Position numbers and translations under genes: made by a program. Positions 46,718 through 59,523 of a DNA stretch of 64,000 bases are shown piece after piece (position 1 is the first letter of the stretch; every line of letters begins with the position of its first letter). Source of the stretch: Mycogone perniciosa (lineage: Eukaryota > Ascomycota > Sordariomycetes > Hypocreales > Hypocreaceae). The stretch lies in NCBI GenBank assembly GCA_025331125.1, contig JAOALB010000001.1, positions 62,001 through 126,000 of the forward strand, written 5' to 3'. The notes beneath the pieces were generated by a model. It saw only the letters and a list, made by a program, of their open reading frames with translations. It had not been told where the DNA came from and searched no databases.

Positions 46718-48126
46718 ATTGGATGATAGATATATATCCTAGCGAGATAAAATAAGTATCTTGAACCTTTTTAAACCATAATCTAGCTAAGATAAGGAAC
46801 ATACCTTTAGATTTCGTAAGTTTAATTGATATTGTTGGGTCCCAAAATAAACGATAAAGAAAAAGGGACTTACAGCTTTATATAGCTAGACTTTTATATA
46901 AGTAATATATTTAGAGAATTACTATTTATACTATAACACTACACATATGCCCACAAATAATTACTTCTTAGCAAATAGTAACACCCCTGCTATACAGCAC
47001 CTATTAAAACCCCTTGAACTAAACCTACTGCAACTTACTACAATAAAGGTCTATTATCTTATAGACGGTAGTAAGGCGGCAAAGGCGTACTCGCCCCACA
47101 CGACCCTTGTCAGTAATACGGTACTGTATTACGACTTAAGCTGAAGTACGGAGTAGTAGTAATATTAAAAACTATACTACGTAGTTATTGGTGTATAATT
47201 TCGGGAATACTGCCAACTAAAACACGAAGTCCTTTTAGTTGGTATTCCTGTATAATAATTATTATAAAGTCAGGTTATTAAGGTAAATAGCATTAATGAT
47301 CAGGCAATATAGTCTGTATTAAGCTAAATTGTTGGTACTTCTATTATGCACCCGGTTTAGTAGAGAGCTAATGTATCACTCTTAAATTTCTGTTATTTGG
47401 TTATTATAAACCTTCGGGACTGCCTTAGTGCTGCCATAAGCTGACTCTTCTCTTTTTATTTATCCTTCGTAAAAGTGAGTTATTTAAATGTAGTTGGCAA
47501 TAGTAATCCGTATGGAGTATACACTATCCGTTTCTATGTGCTGCTTTTTCCCTTTACCCCCATAGCCTAACTCAGAAGACTTCTCAACACGTACAAGTAC
47601 TCGTATACCCCACACACTCAAGGCACTAATGATTACCGTGCGTCACTACTCGTATTTTATTAGTTACTCGTGAGATTCCAAACTCACCCTTACTCGTACG
47701 AGTATACTGGAGGGGTGTGAGCCCAATAGCTGGCAAACTCGTAAATGTTGGGATATAACTCAGTAAACCACCGATATTGGAACTGCGCCCTTGTACAAAA
47801 CGGTGGTATTGTGAGGACCGTTTTTTATTGGGTCAGCAAACTAAACGGTGGTAAATTGCTTCACCTGGGGTTGATCGTCCTCCGACAACGGAATTATGTG
47901 ACTCTGAATTTGGAGACTTGGGAGGCAAAAAATGGAGGACATGAAACTCAAGAAAAGAGCTTACGGGACCCCGAATTTTCCACTACCTGTAGTCAGTCGT
48001 ATGTACAAGGGGCAGCATAATTCAAGACTTTGTTGTGTAGCACGTAATAGATGGAGGGTCACCAAAGTGCAATGCGAGTAGTCGAGTGAGACTTAAATAA
48101 GGCTTTGACCCCTTCCCAGTATATAT
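46718..48126. other. AT-rich gene-poor block
   Basis: Strongly AT-rich sequence, densest at 46720-47480, with many TA steps, little coding potential and one near-perfect hairpin. A TACGGAGTAGTAG motif is at about 47145. The composition contrasts with neighbouring genes and could reflect an old transposon degraded by repeat-induced point mutation, though no transposon protein or terminal repeat is recognisable. A 91-codon frame at 47745-48020 has no recognisable domain. Confidence 0.45.
47204..47248. repeat. Near-perfect inverted repeat (hairpin)
   Basis: GGAATAC-TG-CCAACTAAAA on the left arm faces TTTTAGTTGGTATTCC on the right arm, 16 paired bases with a three-base bulge on the left and a loop of about 10 bases. 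It lies inside the AT-rich block. Could be a terminator-like stem or a transposon remnant. Confidence 0.7.
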
Positions 48127-49498
48127 CTAGATGAAGAGACGTCTTCTTCTACCATCTCGGTACGTAGTAGTATCTGCGTCTCTCATAGTTACCCCCTCAT
48201 TCACTCTCAGACGGTCTTGTGTACCCTTTCTCTTCTGGCAGCATCTTGGCACAGCTAGTACTCTCTTGCCTGTATATCCTGCTGAATCTACTGCAAATGC
48301 CAGGTGCTCCTTCGCGTACTCTCCCCCATCATCATCCATTTCAATGATATTAATCTGTAATACCTCGGGATCTGAGTCATCAGCAGGAACAAAATGGTCA
48401 AATGTAACGCCATAGTAGTCAATTTTCCTGTTGACAGATAGGCAATGGTTAGCTCCTAGCTGGAAAAGAAGACAGAATGTCAACTGCAATATAACTTGCA
48501 CTATCAGCTACAATTGCTGAGGTGTACACTTCACTTTTGCTGGTCTGGTACAACAGTTTACACAGAACTGATCTCAAATGTATACTAGTAATATTATGCG
48601 TACCTTAACGGCCTCACCTCTCTCACCCAGCCTAGGTATTCGTCTCGCACAATTAAATCGCCAGTAACTTCTGGGCGCATTTTCTGCCCATAGATTGTCT
48701 CGTACGCCAATTTGGTAAGCTTTGGGCCAGCAGGTTGCGGAAATTCCGGGAAGAGGGTCTCAAAATGCCACGGTATTGTTGGATGGAGTTTTTGGATGCA
48801 TGTTAATGGACCCTCGATCTGGATCCGCAGGGGCTGCTCCAGTGGCGGTGAATGTAAAGAATGAGCGGGAGTGCGGATTCAAGCCGGGATATGCAAGTCG
48901 AGAGCCATAATGACGAGAAGAAGGGTGGGAATAATGGGGAGGGAGCTGAGGAGCGGCTTGGGTCTGCGTCAAGAACAAGGAGAGTTGGCTTTTGTGCTTC
49001 GATTTTATGAAGACTAGGAATCAGTAGCGGACTCACTATACCTACCTGGGTAATGATAGGCCCTCCTCGGACGCCTTTCGTCTCTGGCCCACTAACTCGG
49101 AAATACCTACCTAACTTAACTTTAGGGCGGCAGTTGAGAATCGCCCGAGTATGGGGTAGAAAATACGAGTGTACACGATACATGGCACAGAGATTAGTAT
49201 TGCCAATAACTTCCGTCGGCACAAGGTTGTAGAAACCTGATAGTATTACTACTACGAATGACCAAGCCACCCGAGATAGCCATGCCAGGACGAACGGTCC
49301 ACATTGATCTATCTGGTACTCTGAGCAAAGAGAACTTAGATAGCACCAGGTAAAAGGGTCCCTATAATATCACCAACACCTAATAGATTTCTTCCTAAGA
49401 ATCTTGCCACTAGTATCCCAACCGCACCCCGGGTGCTAACAAGTAGAATCCTCGAGACAGCTCCACGTACAAAACACCATCGCCAACAATAAACTTGC
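48127..49498. other. Spacer downstream of the helicase gene
   Basis: No confident gene. A minus frame at 48127-48501 (124 codons, start MQVILQLTFCLLFQLG) begins with a short hydrophobic stretch and continues with acidic sequence (HFVPADDSDPEVLQIN); it could be a gene fragment but has no recognisable domain. The remainder up to 49498 is probable 3' sequence of the helicase gene. Confidence 0.35.
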
Positions 49499-52400
49499 CT
49501 AAATGTTCAATCTATCCATGTTCCTCCCAAGATCATCAATCTCCATAGCGTGCCTCGTGCCTTCGACCGCTTGGTGATGTTGTCCCCCAATCCTGGCTCC
49601 ACACTCCGGACATCTCGCTTCCTCCATCGGCATCCCACACTCGCCAATGGTAAAGGGATGGTTGTTCTCACATGTGTACCAATGCCCAGTTCCCATCAGC
49701 TCTCGCGACATCGCTGTGTACACAGACCGCAATTCCTCTGTCGTGACTGGCCGATAGATGCCGTCGTTGATCATATTCTCCACAGCGTCAATCTCGTCCT
49801 TGCACGCGACTGTAGATGGATACTTCTCCAATAAGGTGCGGGCCTGACTGATGTAGCTTAGTGCCTCTTCTTTCAAATTGTCTGCATTCTGCTCCTTCAT
49901 GATACTTTTCCCGTCGGATCTTGACGACATGATGCATGAGTCGAAAGAGAGACAGAACCCACAGAGCTGTGCGGCGAAAATGTGGCCCTGAACCTCTTCT
50001 CTTGGGTACTTGGAGCGGCGGGAAAGCTCGATGAGATCCACAGCGTCAGACCAATGGACCGACAAATCTAACTTGACTTCTGTTTGGACTTGGCCAGCTT
50101 GTTTGCTCACTTGGCGAAAGTCCGAAAGAATAATGAGATCGCACTTGAGCAATAACTCTTTCGCAAGAAGAGACCCTTTGACTTGTATAATGGACTCGTC
50201 GTATCGAAACTCTCGATTGGTCATATTATGGCGATTTGCAAATTGCACGAGGTCTGCTACCCGCTGGAAGGGTTGTTCCTCTCGTCGAACATCGCCTGTG
50301 TACGAGCTAATCTGTTTCCACAGTCGAATAATGGAGCTATAGCGTCCGTTGCCCACACCCTTCTGTAATTCCTGAAGCTGTCGCTGCCTTGAGCCGACAC
50401 GAGTCAGGTTGCCAATTCCTGAAGCTGAGGAAGCCATCTTGGTTCCTTGTACTTTCTCAAGGCCATCTTTTTCCGCAAGCAAATGGGTGGCAAGGGAGAG
50501 ATATTTCTCATTTGACCACGCTATGAACTTCTTTGTCGCTTCATCAAGCATCGCTCGCCGTACGATACGACCGTATCTTGAAATGTTTCGAAGCGGCCCA
50601 CGGCAGTTGGCGCATACACGAATACCCAAGTCGTCCATCGAGAAGGGCTCGGAGAGCTTTGCAATTCGGTTCGGATGACCGTTCACGTCCATCTCGTAGT
50701 GAGACCCCATACCCATCTGCCCATCCATTGATGAGACAGTGAGGAAGTGTCCACAGTCGGGAAATATGCATGGCTCTTCGTCCAAGTCGATTTCGTGGTA
50801 TTCTTTCATCTCAAGGAAGTCGACACACACAGACTTGATCTCTTCAGAGGCGCACCGTTGGCAAAATACCTGGTCTGGGCAGGTCTCTCCACAGAGCGAA
50901 GGGCCTTTGGCTGTTAGCATCGGAACGTTGGAATAAGAAAGTGTGGATGAACTCACATTGATGGCCGCATCCTAGTATCTTCTCACATCTCTTAGAACAA
51001 GGAACCCAGTCGCATGGCGCAGCACAGGGCATCGTGCACTGTGTATGAGGACAACTCGAATGACATGTATTCTCCGCGCAAGGAGCGCAAGGCTCATGGC
51101 AGGGCTTACTGCATTTTGAATGACCACAACGCACCTCGCATGTTTCTTTGCAAGGCGGACACTTCTTATCGCCGTGGCAAGGTTCAGAGCAACTGTGACG
51201 GCATGTCGAGTAATTGCGACCGCATCTCTGCTCGCAGATGCCATGATTCTGTGCCGTGATCTTGCCGTTCTCTCGAGTGTTGCATCTGGAACAGGGACTC
51301 TTGCACGTATGACCGCACTCGCGAGGATGGCCACACGGGGCATTGCAGCGATAGTTGGCGGCGGCTACATTTTCATGGCATTGAACCTTAACAACATGAT
51401 TGCAAGCCGGCACAGTCCGCGTAACTGGAACTCCGCAACGGATCGAGGCAGGATTCTGGGCCTCCCAGCATTTGGCCGAAGTGAGCCTATGACCACATGG
51501 AAGTGCGAGATCAATGTGCTCCAGCTGAAAATAACACCTCCCTAAACACGGCTCGCCACATCGACGAGGGCAGGGGTGATTGCAACCTTTCTGTGGCCTG
51601 GGACAGTCCACCAGACATTTAACGGCATTATGTAGAACGTCCGAATGACATCTTCCAATACAAGAATGACCACAATGGAGTCTCTTGTCGCATGACAGAT
51701 TGCATCCACTCTCTGGAGAAAACAACAAGAAATGATCTGGCTCGGAGACGCGGATCGGTAGATCGGGATGCCGTTTACACTGGAGCTCCAAACTTGTACC
51801 AATGCAGCCGCTGTCTCGGAGTGTATCAATCACCTCCGCCCACATAGGGACATTGTAGTATGTACTCGAGTTGCCGATGATGTACATGCCGTGTTTCGCG
51901 CGTGATAAAAGAACATTGATTCGATTGAAGGTGCTGAGAAAGCCGCAATTCTTTCGTGGATTGCTCCGGACAAGAGAGATGACAATGACTTTTGCTTCCT
52001 CGCCCTGGAAGTTGTCCACTGTCGCAGCCCTGACGCTTTTGAGAAGCGTTGTCTTGCCGGACTGCATTTGTATGACTACAGTTGCTTCCTGGGTGCCATT
52101 TTCGAACTCTTCAAGTTCAGCTAGGTCACGATCGTTCAGACAGATCTCAAACTTTGACTCCATTCGTCTTCGTAATTTGTGGAGTTGACCAAGATATGGT
52201 GTAATGACAGCGATGTCACCCTGGGAATACTCCCCCTGTTTCACGAGGTGAGAGATTAAAGAGACTGTCATATCGATTTCGAAATCGTTCGAATGCGAGG
52301 TGTTTACGGGGTCATGGCTAGCCGCGCCAGCTTCAAGCCGGTCGTGATGGAGCCAAAATAGTCGCTCTTTCATGCCCACCACGCCTGGATATTTCATCAC

Positions 52401-55400
52401 ATTCTCCGCGTCTTTCAGTGAGGGGTACAGAGCTGATCGCACAAGTCTAGCTATCGACGGGTGCATCCGTCTCTGGGTTTCCAATGTGCTGAATGGAACC
52501 CGTAGATCCGTTGGGTGCGGTGATTGAACAAGTCTTTCGAATAAGGATGTGTCCAAAGAGTACTGTTTGCCCCGAGGGTTCGTGCTTTGCAGTTCATAGT
52601 TTTGAATCTGCGGGCGCAGTTGGAGATGGTCGCCGATCAAGATGGCATGTTCAACTGACGGGAGCAGTGCGGTTAGGATGTGAGCCTCCAACACCTCACC
52701 AGCTTCTTCGCAAAGCATGACTTTGCACCGTAGTTTCCGGAGAAGGTCCAGATTTCTTGCGAGGCCAGTTGTTGTAACTCCAACGACATTGGCCTGCTCG
52801 AGGCAACGTAAATCTACATCGCTACGCACGCGACTTCGCTGAGCTATAAGCTGGGTATGCTGTTCCTGAAATCTCGAAATCTTGTTGACGATTGGAGCCA
52901 TTATGCTGTCCAGCCAGGAGCGATGTAGCACGAGGCGCTCAGCATGGTTCATACTGGACAGCCTAGCTGTATTCAGGATCCCAGTTTGACGACACCGAGT
53001 ACTATCTCGAGAACCACCGGTGATCCATCGCTTCAAGGGTGTCTGCTGTTTATTGGACGCTGTCTCCCATCCATCCTCGGTCTTTCCAAATAACTCTCCA
53101 TGATGCTTGGGGAACGCCTGCTCTAGGAATATTTTCAAGGTCTGTTGGGAATCTGAGGCTGATAATCCATTGAGTGCACCGCTCATCTCGCGATCAAGAC
53201 TGCGTAAGCTCTCTTCCACTCGATAAAGTTCGGACCTTTCTGACCTCGTTCGGTCATTCTTTTGGACGACGAGTCGTAAATTAAGATCCTGCAACCTCTC
53301 TGACTTCGACCGAGACCCCATTCGAATTACCCTATCGACCCCATCATCGAGAAGATGCTCAAGCAGTTGATCCAGAGCATGGTTGGTGTAGCAAACACAT
53401 AGTATCGGCCCAAGACTCGCTTTCCGTTTGTTTGCCAATAAGACTTTGATGATCTTTTCGCCGCTATAGCTCTTGCCAGTACCCGGGGGACCTTGGATGA
53501 GTGACAGTTCTCGTGACAGGGTGTTCAGGAGGGCAGAAGACTGAGTCAAGTCAAGACTTGATCGTGATTCAACCAAACTTGGACTTGGGGGATGCTGAGG
53601 CGAAATGAAAAACTCAGTCTTGTCGTGTGTCAAACACTGGATATCGAACTCGAAGCCAGCGGTCCTCGCATACCGCGCCGGCTGTATATTAGCCTCGACA
53701 GCAACATCATCTATTGGTGCCAACAGATTCGTAAATGGGATTTTTGGTTTCCGGTACATTAATTTGAGGGCCTCGAGTGTGTGCTTAAAGGATGCCAGAA
53801 GGATACCGGGAAACTCAACGATATATCGTTGGCGTGATGAGCCCACACCCTTGTACCAATGCAGGGCTTGAGCGACCTCATCTTGACTTGCATCAATGAG
53901 TTGTAAGTTGACGTATAGAAAACTTTCATCGTCTGAAAGGGTGAAGACTTTGGTTGTTGCCGCAGACTCGGAGTCTTCCTGGGCCGGCTTCTTCTCGCGA
54001 CGATCCTTTTTGTCGTCTTTGCTCCTCATAGTTGAGTCGGAAACGATGCAAAACAGTACTGATCTAGTTGCATCTATGACACAGACCAATGCTCCTGCCT
54101 GGAGCCGCTTGGACTTTTCCCACCAGTCTTTTCTCTGTTTAGGATTCAGTGCCTGGATGGAGGAAGGTTGGTTGCAACAGACGATCAGATCCAGACCAGT
54201 ATTTGTGTCAAACTTGATGTCGACAGGTGTGGCACGGTCATACATGTACGTGCGCAAGTTGTTAGTATTCGACTGGTGGCCAACCCTGTTGCCGGTACCG
54301 CGAATGTGCTCGAACGCATCGCGGACTGCATCTCGCAGCTGTCCGACAGTATCCTCTCGAACCAGACGAAACTCCCTGTCTAGTCGTCCGCGGATGCCGG
54401 AAATGTGCCATTGGGAACTGTCATTTGTTGGCAAATACTCTCCTCGCGGTGACATGATCTCTTCATATGTTGGCAAGATCTTGATCTGGTCAATTTCTGC
54501 GTGGTCGTTATTGTGTCGCGGTCCGTCGACAGACAAGTGACCAGGGAGGTCTCGTCTCAACACGAAAGTTTCTCGAGATACAGGGACCCGAGCAGGAATC
54601 TGCAGGTTTACCAGATGATCACCAACTTGGAGACGTTGGCGAATATAGTCGAGGTACTTGGATGCCTGAAGACGATGAAACTCTTCCTCGGGCAGTGATT
54701 CCCCATCCACAAAAGCAGCCAAGACAGTGGCAAATTTTGAGAAGCTATCATTGACAATGTTGGTAGTGTTGCAGTCCAACATTTTTGCTAATACAGCAAA
54801 CGATAGTTCGACTGCTTCCGCCAGCGAGGCTCGTGTTGAGGTAGTTGGCCAAGTTTGAACCAACAGGGCGATGTAGTTGAAGAGTCTGTCCATCCGAGAA
54901 CCGCCTACGCCAAGGAGGTAGTTGGATATTGCGGCAACCTCTTGCTCCAAGACAGCAGAATCCACGACGCGGGGGTGGGTTATGAGCTGAAAGAGTGGCT
55001 TGATTTCGGTCAACCAGAGGCGGTCTTTCGTTGCAGGGATGCTATCCAAGGGGATGTGCCGGTCTATCACATCCTTAAGGAAAGACAGACCGGCTTCTGT
55101 AACCACGAGCTTGATGGTCTCTTGAGCGCCGCCGACGTCTCCATCCATCAGCTCAAGGGCAAGTTGAAAGAACTGGCTCACAACCTGGGGCGGTGGTCGA
55201 GCAATTTGTTCGCCTTGTTGTAGTAGCCGCTTCCATTTCCATAGTTTCCCTTCCGGAGGGCGACTATTTTGGTTGCCAGAGGGTGGGCTATTGGCAGTAG
55301 AGTTCTCACGCCTCCCGAACTGCCCACCCTGTGTGCTTTTGGTATCGTGCGAGAATTTACATCGGGCGCCGTATTTGCACCTCTTGTTTCGTTGAAACTC

Positions 55401-55517
55401 GAAGCATGGTTTAAGGGGGTCGTTGGATGGTGTGTTGGTAGGGTGTCGGAGTCTAGAAAGCATGATGAGTGCAGGGAGCCATCTCTTTCGTTGCAATACT
55501 CACCGATTACTCGCCAT
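49499..55517 (-). CDS. CCCH finger, SF1 helicase, NFX1 repeats and RZ finger (ZNFX1-like)
   Basis: Three exons (55504-55517, 50957-55452, 49499-50904) encode 1971 residues. The tiny first exon supplies MASNR; without it the protein lacks a proper start. Order of parts: a CCCH zinc finger (Cys21, Cys30, Cys36, His40), a long alpha-helical region, then an UPF1-like SF1 helicase with Walker A GPPGTGKS near residue 658, motif II LCEEAGEV near 918, motif III GDHLQLRPQ, QRRMHPSIARL, VDNFQGEEAKV near 1155 and NVLLSRAKHGMYIIG near 1192. A cysteine-rich NFX1 zinc-finger array runs about 1230-1525, and an RZ-type finger (GHWYTCENNHPF to CPECGARIGG) lies at 1910-1944. This matches animal ZNFX1, a double-stranded-RNA sensor and small-RNA factor; fungal roles in RNA silencing or quelling-like pathways are plausible but inferred. 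The intron within the NFX1 array restores CGHQCPSLCGETC. Confidence 0.92.
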
Positions 55518-56035
55518 ACTCTGGTTGTTTAATCATTCAAAGCGCTGGAGGTGAAGGGTCTGGTGGTGTTGAGAAGGTCTGGGCCGTCTGGTCTGGTGTT
55601 CAGGGGCGAAATAGAAGAACCGTGGGGAGGCACAGATTAAAGAAACCAGAATTCAGAATCTTGACAAAGATTCCGGAGAGAGGATAACTTGCGGGGAGAA
55701 ATCAGGCAGCCAGGAGCCTGATTTACTTGGCTTGTGAGCTGGCGACTTACAACTGGTGACCAAGCATGATACAATTGGCCGCCTCATGTAAAGGGTCGTT
55801 GGCCTCCCGCATAGATGGGCAAAATGTGTCTTTCTTTTATCATCCAATTAAATTTAATTAATTTGCAGATATTTTCTGACTGTAAGCATCTGAATCCGTC
55901 ATGAGCTTTCATTTCCAACCAATCTGGCAAGATTATACACTACCCATGGCTGTATTTGTGGTCGCCTGTGCTTGGTGATAGCTCCAGCCAGCCTATATGC
56001 ATATGCATGAGCATGATGAAAGAGAGGCCGTCGCC
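55518..56035. other. Spacer between HET relic and helicase gene
   Basis: Helicase promoter and 3' flank of the HET relic. An ATTAAATTTAATTAATTT stretch is at about 55847-55864. No gene seen. Confidence 0.55.
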
Positions 56036-57601
56036 TCAGCCTTGGTTGTTCGCGGCCTTTTCCTTCTCCCGGTTCTGCCAGAAAAAGGATAGCATTCCAG
56101 GTTTGTCCTCGCGAAGGTTTTCTATCTGTGCGGGCTCATATATAAGATCAATGCAGTAAACCACCCTGCCAGACATAGTAGCCCTTTCCAGAGACACTGT
56201 CACCTGGTGAGAAATAGAGCTCCTATTATTCCTCACTAGAACACTTCTTATATCCCGCCGCTTGTGTGCCGCATCGGCCGATTGCATGTCTTGCCGCATG
56301 GCCTGGATCAACTCGGCGCCACCATACGCCGTAGCAATGGTAATCCAAGGCTCATCCTCGCCTTCTGACTTTCCAAAAGCTAGGAGAAATGATGAGCCCT
56401 TCATGATATCTTTGCTATTTGGGCTAGCGCCAAAGACTCTGAAATAGCCGCGGCCTGTGAACTCTGAAGCTCTCTCTGTTATGAACATGCGCCTTTGAGA
56501 ATCCCACTCCTCTAAAGGCATCATGCTTGCCGCTTCGAACGGGAACTCTGGCGAGTGTGTTTTACCCGGGGTTGAAACCGTTGCGGAACATAAAAGCGTT
56601 CCTGTGGCTGCCTTCTAAATCCCGGGAGCGGTCTTCACTGATAGTTTTGAAGAGGAAGACAAGAGTTGGTTTCGGAACAGACCCTGGGTTGATAGGTGCA
56701 AACTCATGGGCCTTGACTCTCCCGTATACACCACCTCCACGTGGTGAGATCCAGATTCCAATCTGTTTATTGCCCTCACTAGTGGGTTCAGAACAGTTCA
56801 ATCTCAAAAAGTAATCATCAACTCCTGAGTGGAGCTCTATGTTCACACGAAGACCCTTGTTGGTGACGGAGAATTCTGGATTGAAGACCGTATCACTCAT
56901 CAGCCTGATAGATCCAGAGTCGTGGAAGTCGGTCGGATGGGAAGCGAATACACTGCGATACGTCTGATTCGAGGAATGTGCTCTCCAGGCAAAAAGACTC
57001 AGGCCGTTGTTGTTTTTCGCAATTTCCTCTTGAAGTCTAGGGAAGGTCAGTTCGCCCTCACCGTATAGCATAGGCATATTAACATCAAATATTCCCAGTA
57101 AGCAATACGCCGTGTCCTCAATGCGAGTTGTCTGTCGTGTCGAAGCCCATGACATTCGCTGGGCTACTGAGAGTTGTGGAAGACACCTAGGGTCCTGCAG
57201 AACGTCGGCACTGATCTTGGTGATTGCTATTATCTGTTCAACGAGGTCCCTCTTTGTTCCATAGGTAAGTCTGCAAGCCACACATAGTAGACCACAGAAG
57301 CTTTGTACCATTGAAACATGGAGTTCATTGCCTCAGTCAGTTAAGCACTGCTAGTCTTGTCTATGCAGCACGTGTCAACCCAAGAGTACTTGAGACCAGA
57401 TGCTCTCGCCAGCTCGCAGGTTTTCTGGATCTTTACAAAACCCCTCTTTTGCTGTCGTATCCCCTTGTCTGAGTTATTGAAGTCTTGGAAGGTGACTTCA
57501 CCCTCCCCCCATGTGTTCGACAAAATAGCATACTCAGGAACCCGACTCCCGCTGCCCATAAACTCCTCCATGATCATCGATTCATTGTCGATGAGCCTCA
57601 T
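56036..57601 (-). pseudogene. Broken HET-domain gene
   Basis: The minus strand starts with a typical HET N-terminus: MRLIDNESM, then VPEYAILSNTWGEGEVTFQD, GLKYSWVDTCCIDKTSSA. A TAA stop at 57341-57343 falls where family members continue. Past it the same frame still reads NSMFQWYKASVVYYVWLADL, then near 57265 the frame changes and the usual RGWTLQELIAP part is missing, resuming at GTKRDLVEQIIAITKI with the conserved QRMSWASTRQTTRIEDTAYCLLGIFDVNMPMLYGEG block intact. A 40-base GTAAAA...AAG intron would join the tail (56036-56524). HET proteins trigger vegetative incompatibility cell death; the stop plus internal deletion indicate loss of function. The downstream part could in principle still be translated separately. 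Confidence 0.82.
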
Positions 57602-58629
57602 GACTGTTTGAACCTTCGCGAGGTCCTAGCTCGGCCTTGGGGGAGAGTGATCCAATAACGTTGTTGAACCGGATGGATGCAAGAAATTGAATAGTCTCTC
57701 TTTCAAACCCAATCACTGGCGACTTTTAAGTTATTCTCCACGTGTTTCTCACCATCTTGCCCTAATTTTGAGCTTTGCAGGGATGACCTTCAGCTGGTGC
57801 TGTGGCGTGTCAGCAGGACCCCAAGCAATTCTTCTGTTGGTTCCAGTAGCAGAGCTACTTCTCGTGATGGGGCGACGGGAAGTCGAGCTGTTTATAATCC
57901 TCAGCACATTGTGCACGCATTCCTTTCCAGAATCTTAACTCAGAAATTGTCGCATATCTTCGGATTTAATTGGGCTGAGTAACGGGGCTCAGGCAAAAGT
58001 GGCCATCACAGGGAAGGAAATCTTGGCTTTTGCTGTCTGTGGTAGAAAGTGTATGAAAGAGATACTGCGAATGCCAACAAAGAGAGGCCCAGTAGAAGCA
58101 TGCTGGCAACACTAAGACAGCTGATGCTCTCATTATGTCCTCAAGTTGATTCGTTCCATTGTGACTGGATGAGTGCTTATGGAAACAGGACTGTTCATTT
58201 GGCACTTCCAGCCAGGAGCCTAGAGATGCACCCACGATAAGCCTTGGGGGCCATGATGCTAACCTGAATCCTCCGCTTTCTTGAATTTTACTTCTGCAAA
58301 ATATTCTTTAAGCCTCAATTCATTTCTCCAAACTTGGAAAAACTGCGCCGAGCGCCAATATATGGTGGGCAGGCCGTCTCGTCCAATATCAAGTCTCACA
58401 TGCTAGCAAGGTTCTCTTAATACAGGCTGACCAAATCGTGAGCCACAGTTCATTTCCTTCAACAAAGATGGCGACAATTAAATCGATATTATCCTCGCCC
58501 ATTTCATTCCGTCGTTTCAATCGTTCATCCATAATTACCTTATATCGACATATATGTACCAACTGATACCCAACGTCGTAGTCAATGCTCAAACGAGGAT
58601 TGAGGATCATCGTCATCAGCCGTCTGGCT
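57602..58629. other. Spacer between HET relic and DUF3716 gene
   Basis: No supported gene. Short minus frames at 57966-58235 and 58389-58640 have no recognisable domain; the latter touches the DUF3716 stop and is probably 3' sequence. Confidence 0.45.
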
Positions 58630-59523
58630 TCAGCTTTCATTTGTCATTCTATCCCTCCAATCTCGTGCTGCCTGAGCAATCTGCAAGGCTGCTGCCTCGA
58701 TTCGTCGTGCTCGCTCTGGGAGACTGTGGTCTCTGCGGGTGCCAGACGGCCTCTTAAGCTGAGCAATCATCTCAAGCACGGCCATGTGGTCAACAACTTT
58801 GTCCGGATCCCTCATAGACTCTCCACCTCGCTCGCTGCCTCCTGACACTGGCGTTCTCCTCCCAGAGGCATTGCAAGCGTGTCCAGTCCCGTCATAGAGA
58901 CAGTTGCTACATGGCCCTGCAGCTTCTAATCCGTTGCCAAGTCCCTCGGGGGGCACGACACAATGAGGAGAGATTCCCTGCCCAGCACGGCAGCGGCCGC
59001 AGCGACGATTGCTAGTGTTTTGTTCAACCCCTCGCTCATAGAGCATAACAGCCTCGGCCACACGAACGTCGGAAAATACCGGCTCCTCCCGCCATCGCCA
59101 TCTCCCCCATCTGCGAACGGTGCGAACCCGACTCAAAGCTTCGATGAGATATGACCAGGGCCGTGCGGATGGCGGCACGGCAACGTCGTCGAAAATGCAC
59201 AGCGCATGGATCTCTCGCATAGCTAGGTCGCCAATCTCTTCCGGGTGATCGCTCGCATGTCGCTCCAGGCCCCCAGGCCACCCTTGTATCGAAGGGCCCT
59301 GGTCGCTATCATTGTCGCTCTCTTCCGCATCGTACTCCATTTCCAGCTGGATCTGGTGCATTGAGCGGCCCGCAATCACCGAAGAGGGATTGGGCAGTCC
59401 ATGGTCGCGCACAAGCGGCGGGAGCTTCAACGTTGGGCCATGGGCCTGGATGCTTGGCGCCGTCGTCGTCATGGTCGTCGTCGTCGGCATAGCATCGCTC
59501 GTAGGAGGATGATTGACGCTCAT
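58630..59523 (-). CDS. DUF3716 zinc-cluster-like fungal protein
   Basis: Single exon, 297 residues from the ATG at 59523 (MSVNHPPTSDAMP); codons before it are open but start with GTG. A Thr-rich leader is followed by an acidic region (DAEESDNDSDQGP). The DUF3716 motif is at about residues 172-220: RRCGRCRAGQG, HCVV, then CSNCLYDGTGHAC, six cysteines with spacing like a Zn-binding pair. The C-terminal part is an arginine-rich amphipathic helix. DUF3716 proteins are fungal and uncharacterised; a DNA- or RNA-binding role is only suggested by the cysteine pattern and basic flanks. Confidence 0.8.
   Translation of the reverse strand: MSVNHPPTSDAMPTTTTMTTTAPSIQAHGPTLKLPPLVRDHGLPNPSSVIAGRSMHQIQLEMEYDAEESDNDSDQGPSIQGWPGGLERHASDHPEEIGDLAMREIHALCIFDDVAVPPSARPWSYLIEALSRVRTVRRWGRWRWREEPVFSDVRVAEAVMLYERGVEQNTSNRRCGRCRAGQGISPHCVVPPEGLGNGLEAAGPCSNCLYDGTGHACNASGRRTPVSGGSERGGESMRDPDKVVDHMAVLEMIAQLKRPSGTRRDHSLPERARRIEAAALQIAQAARDWRDRMTNES

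Noticed and set aside
47745..48020. 91-codon plus frame
   Set aside because: No recognisable domain and located in gene-poor sequence; not enough to call a gene.
48803..49270. 155-codon minus frame
   Set aside because: Irregular composition, no domain, no splice logic; probably chance in 3' flank.
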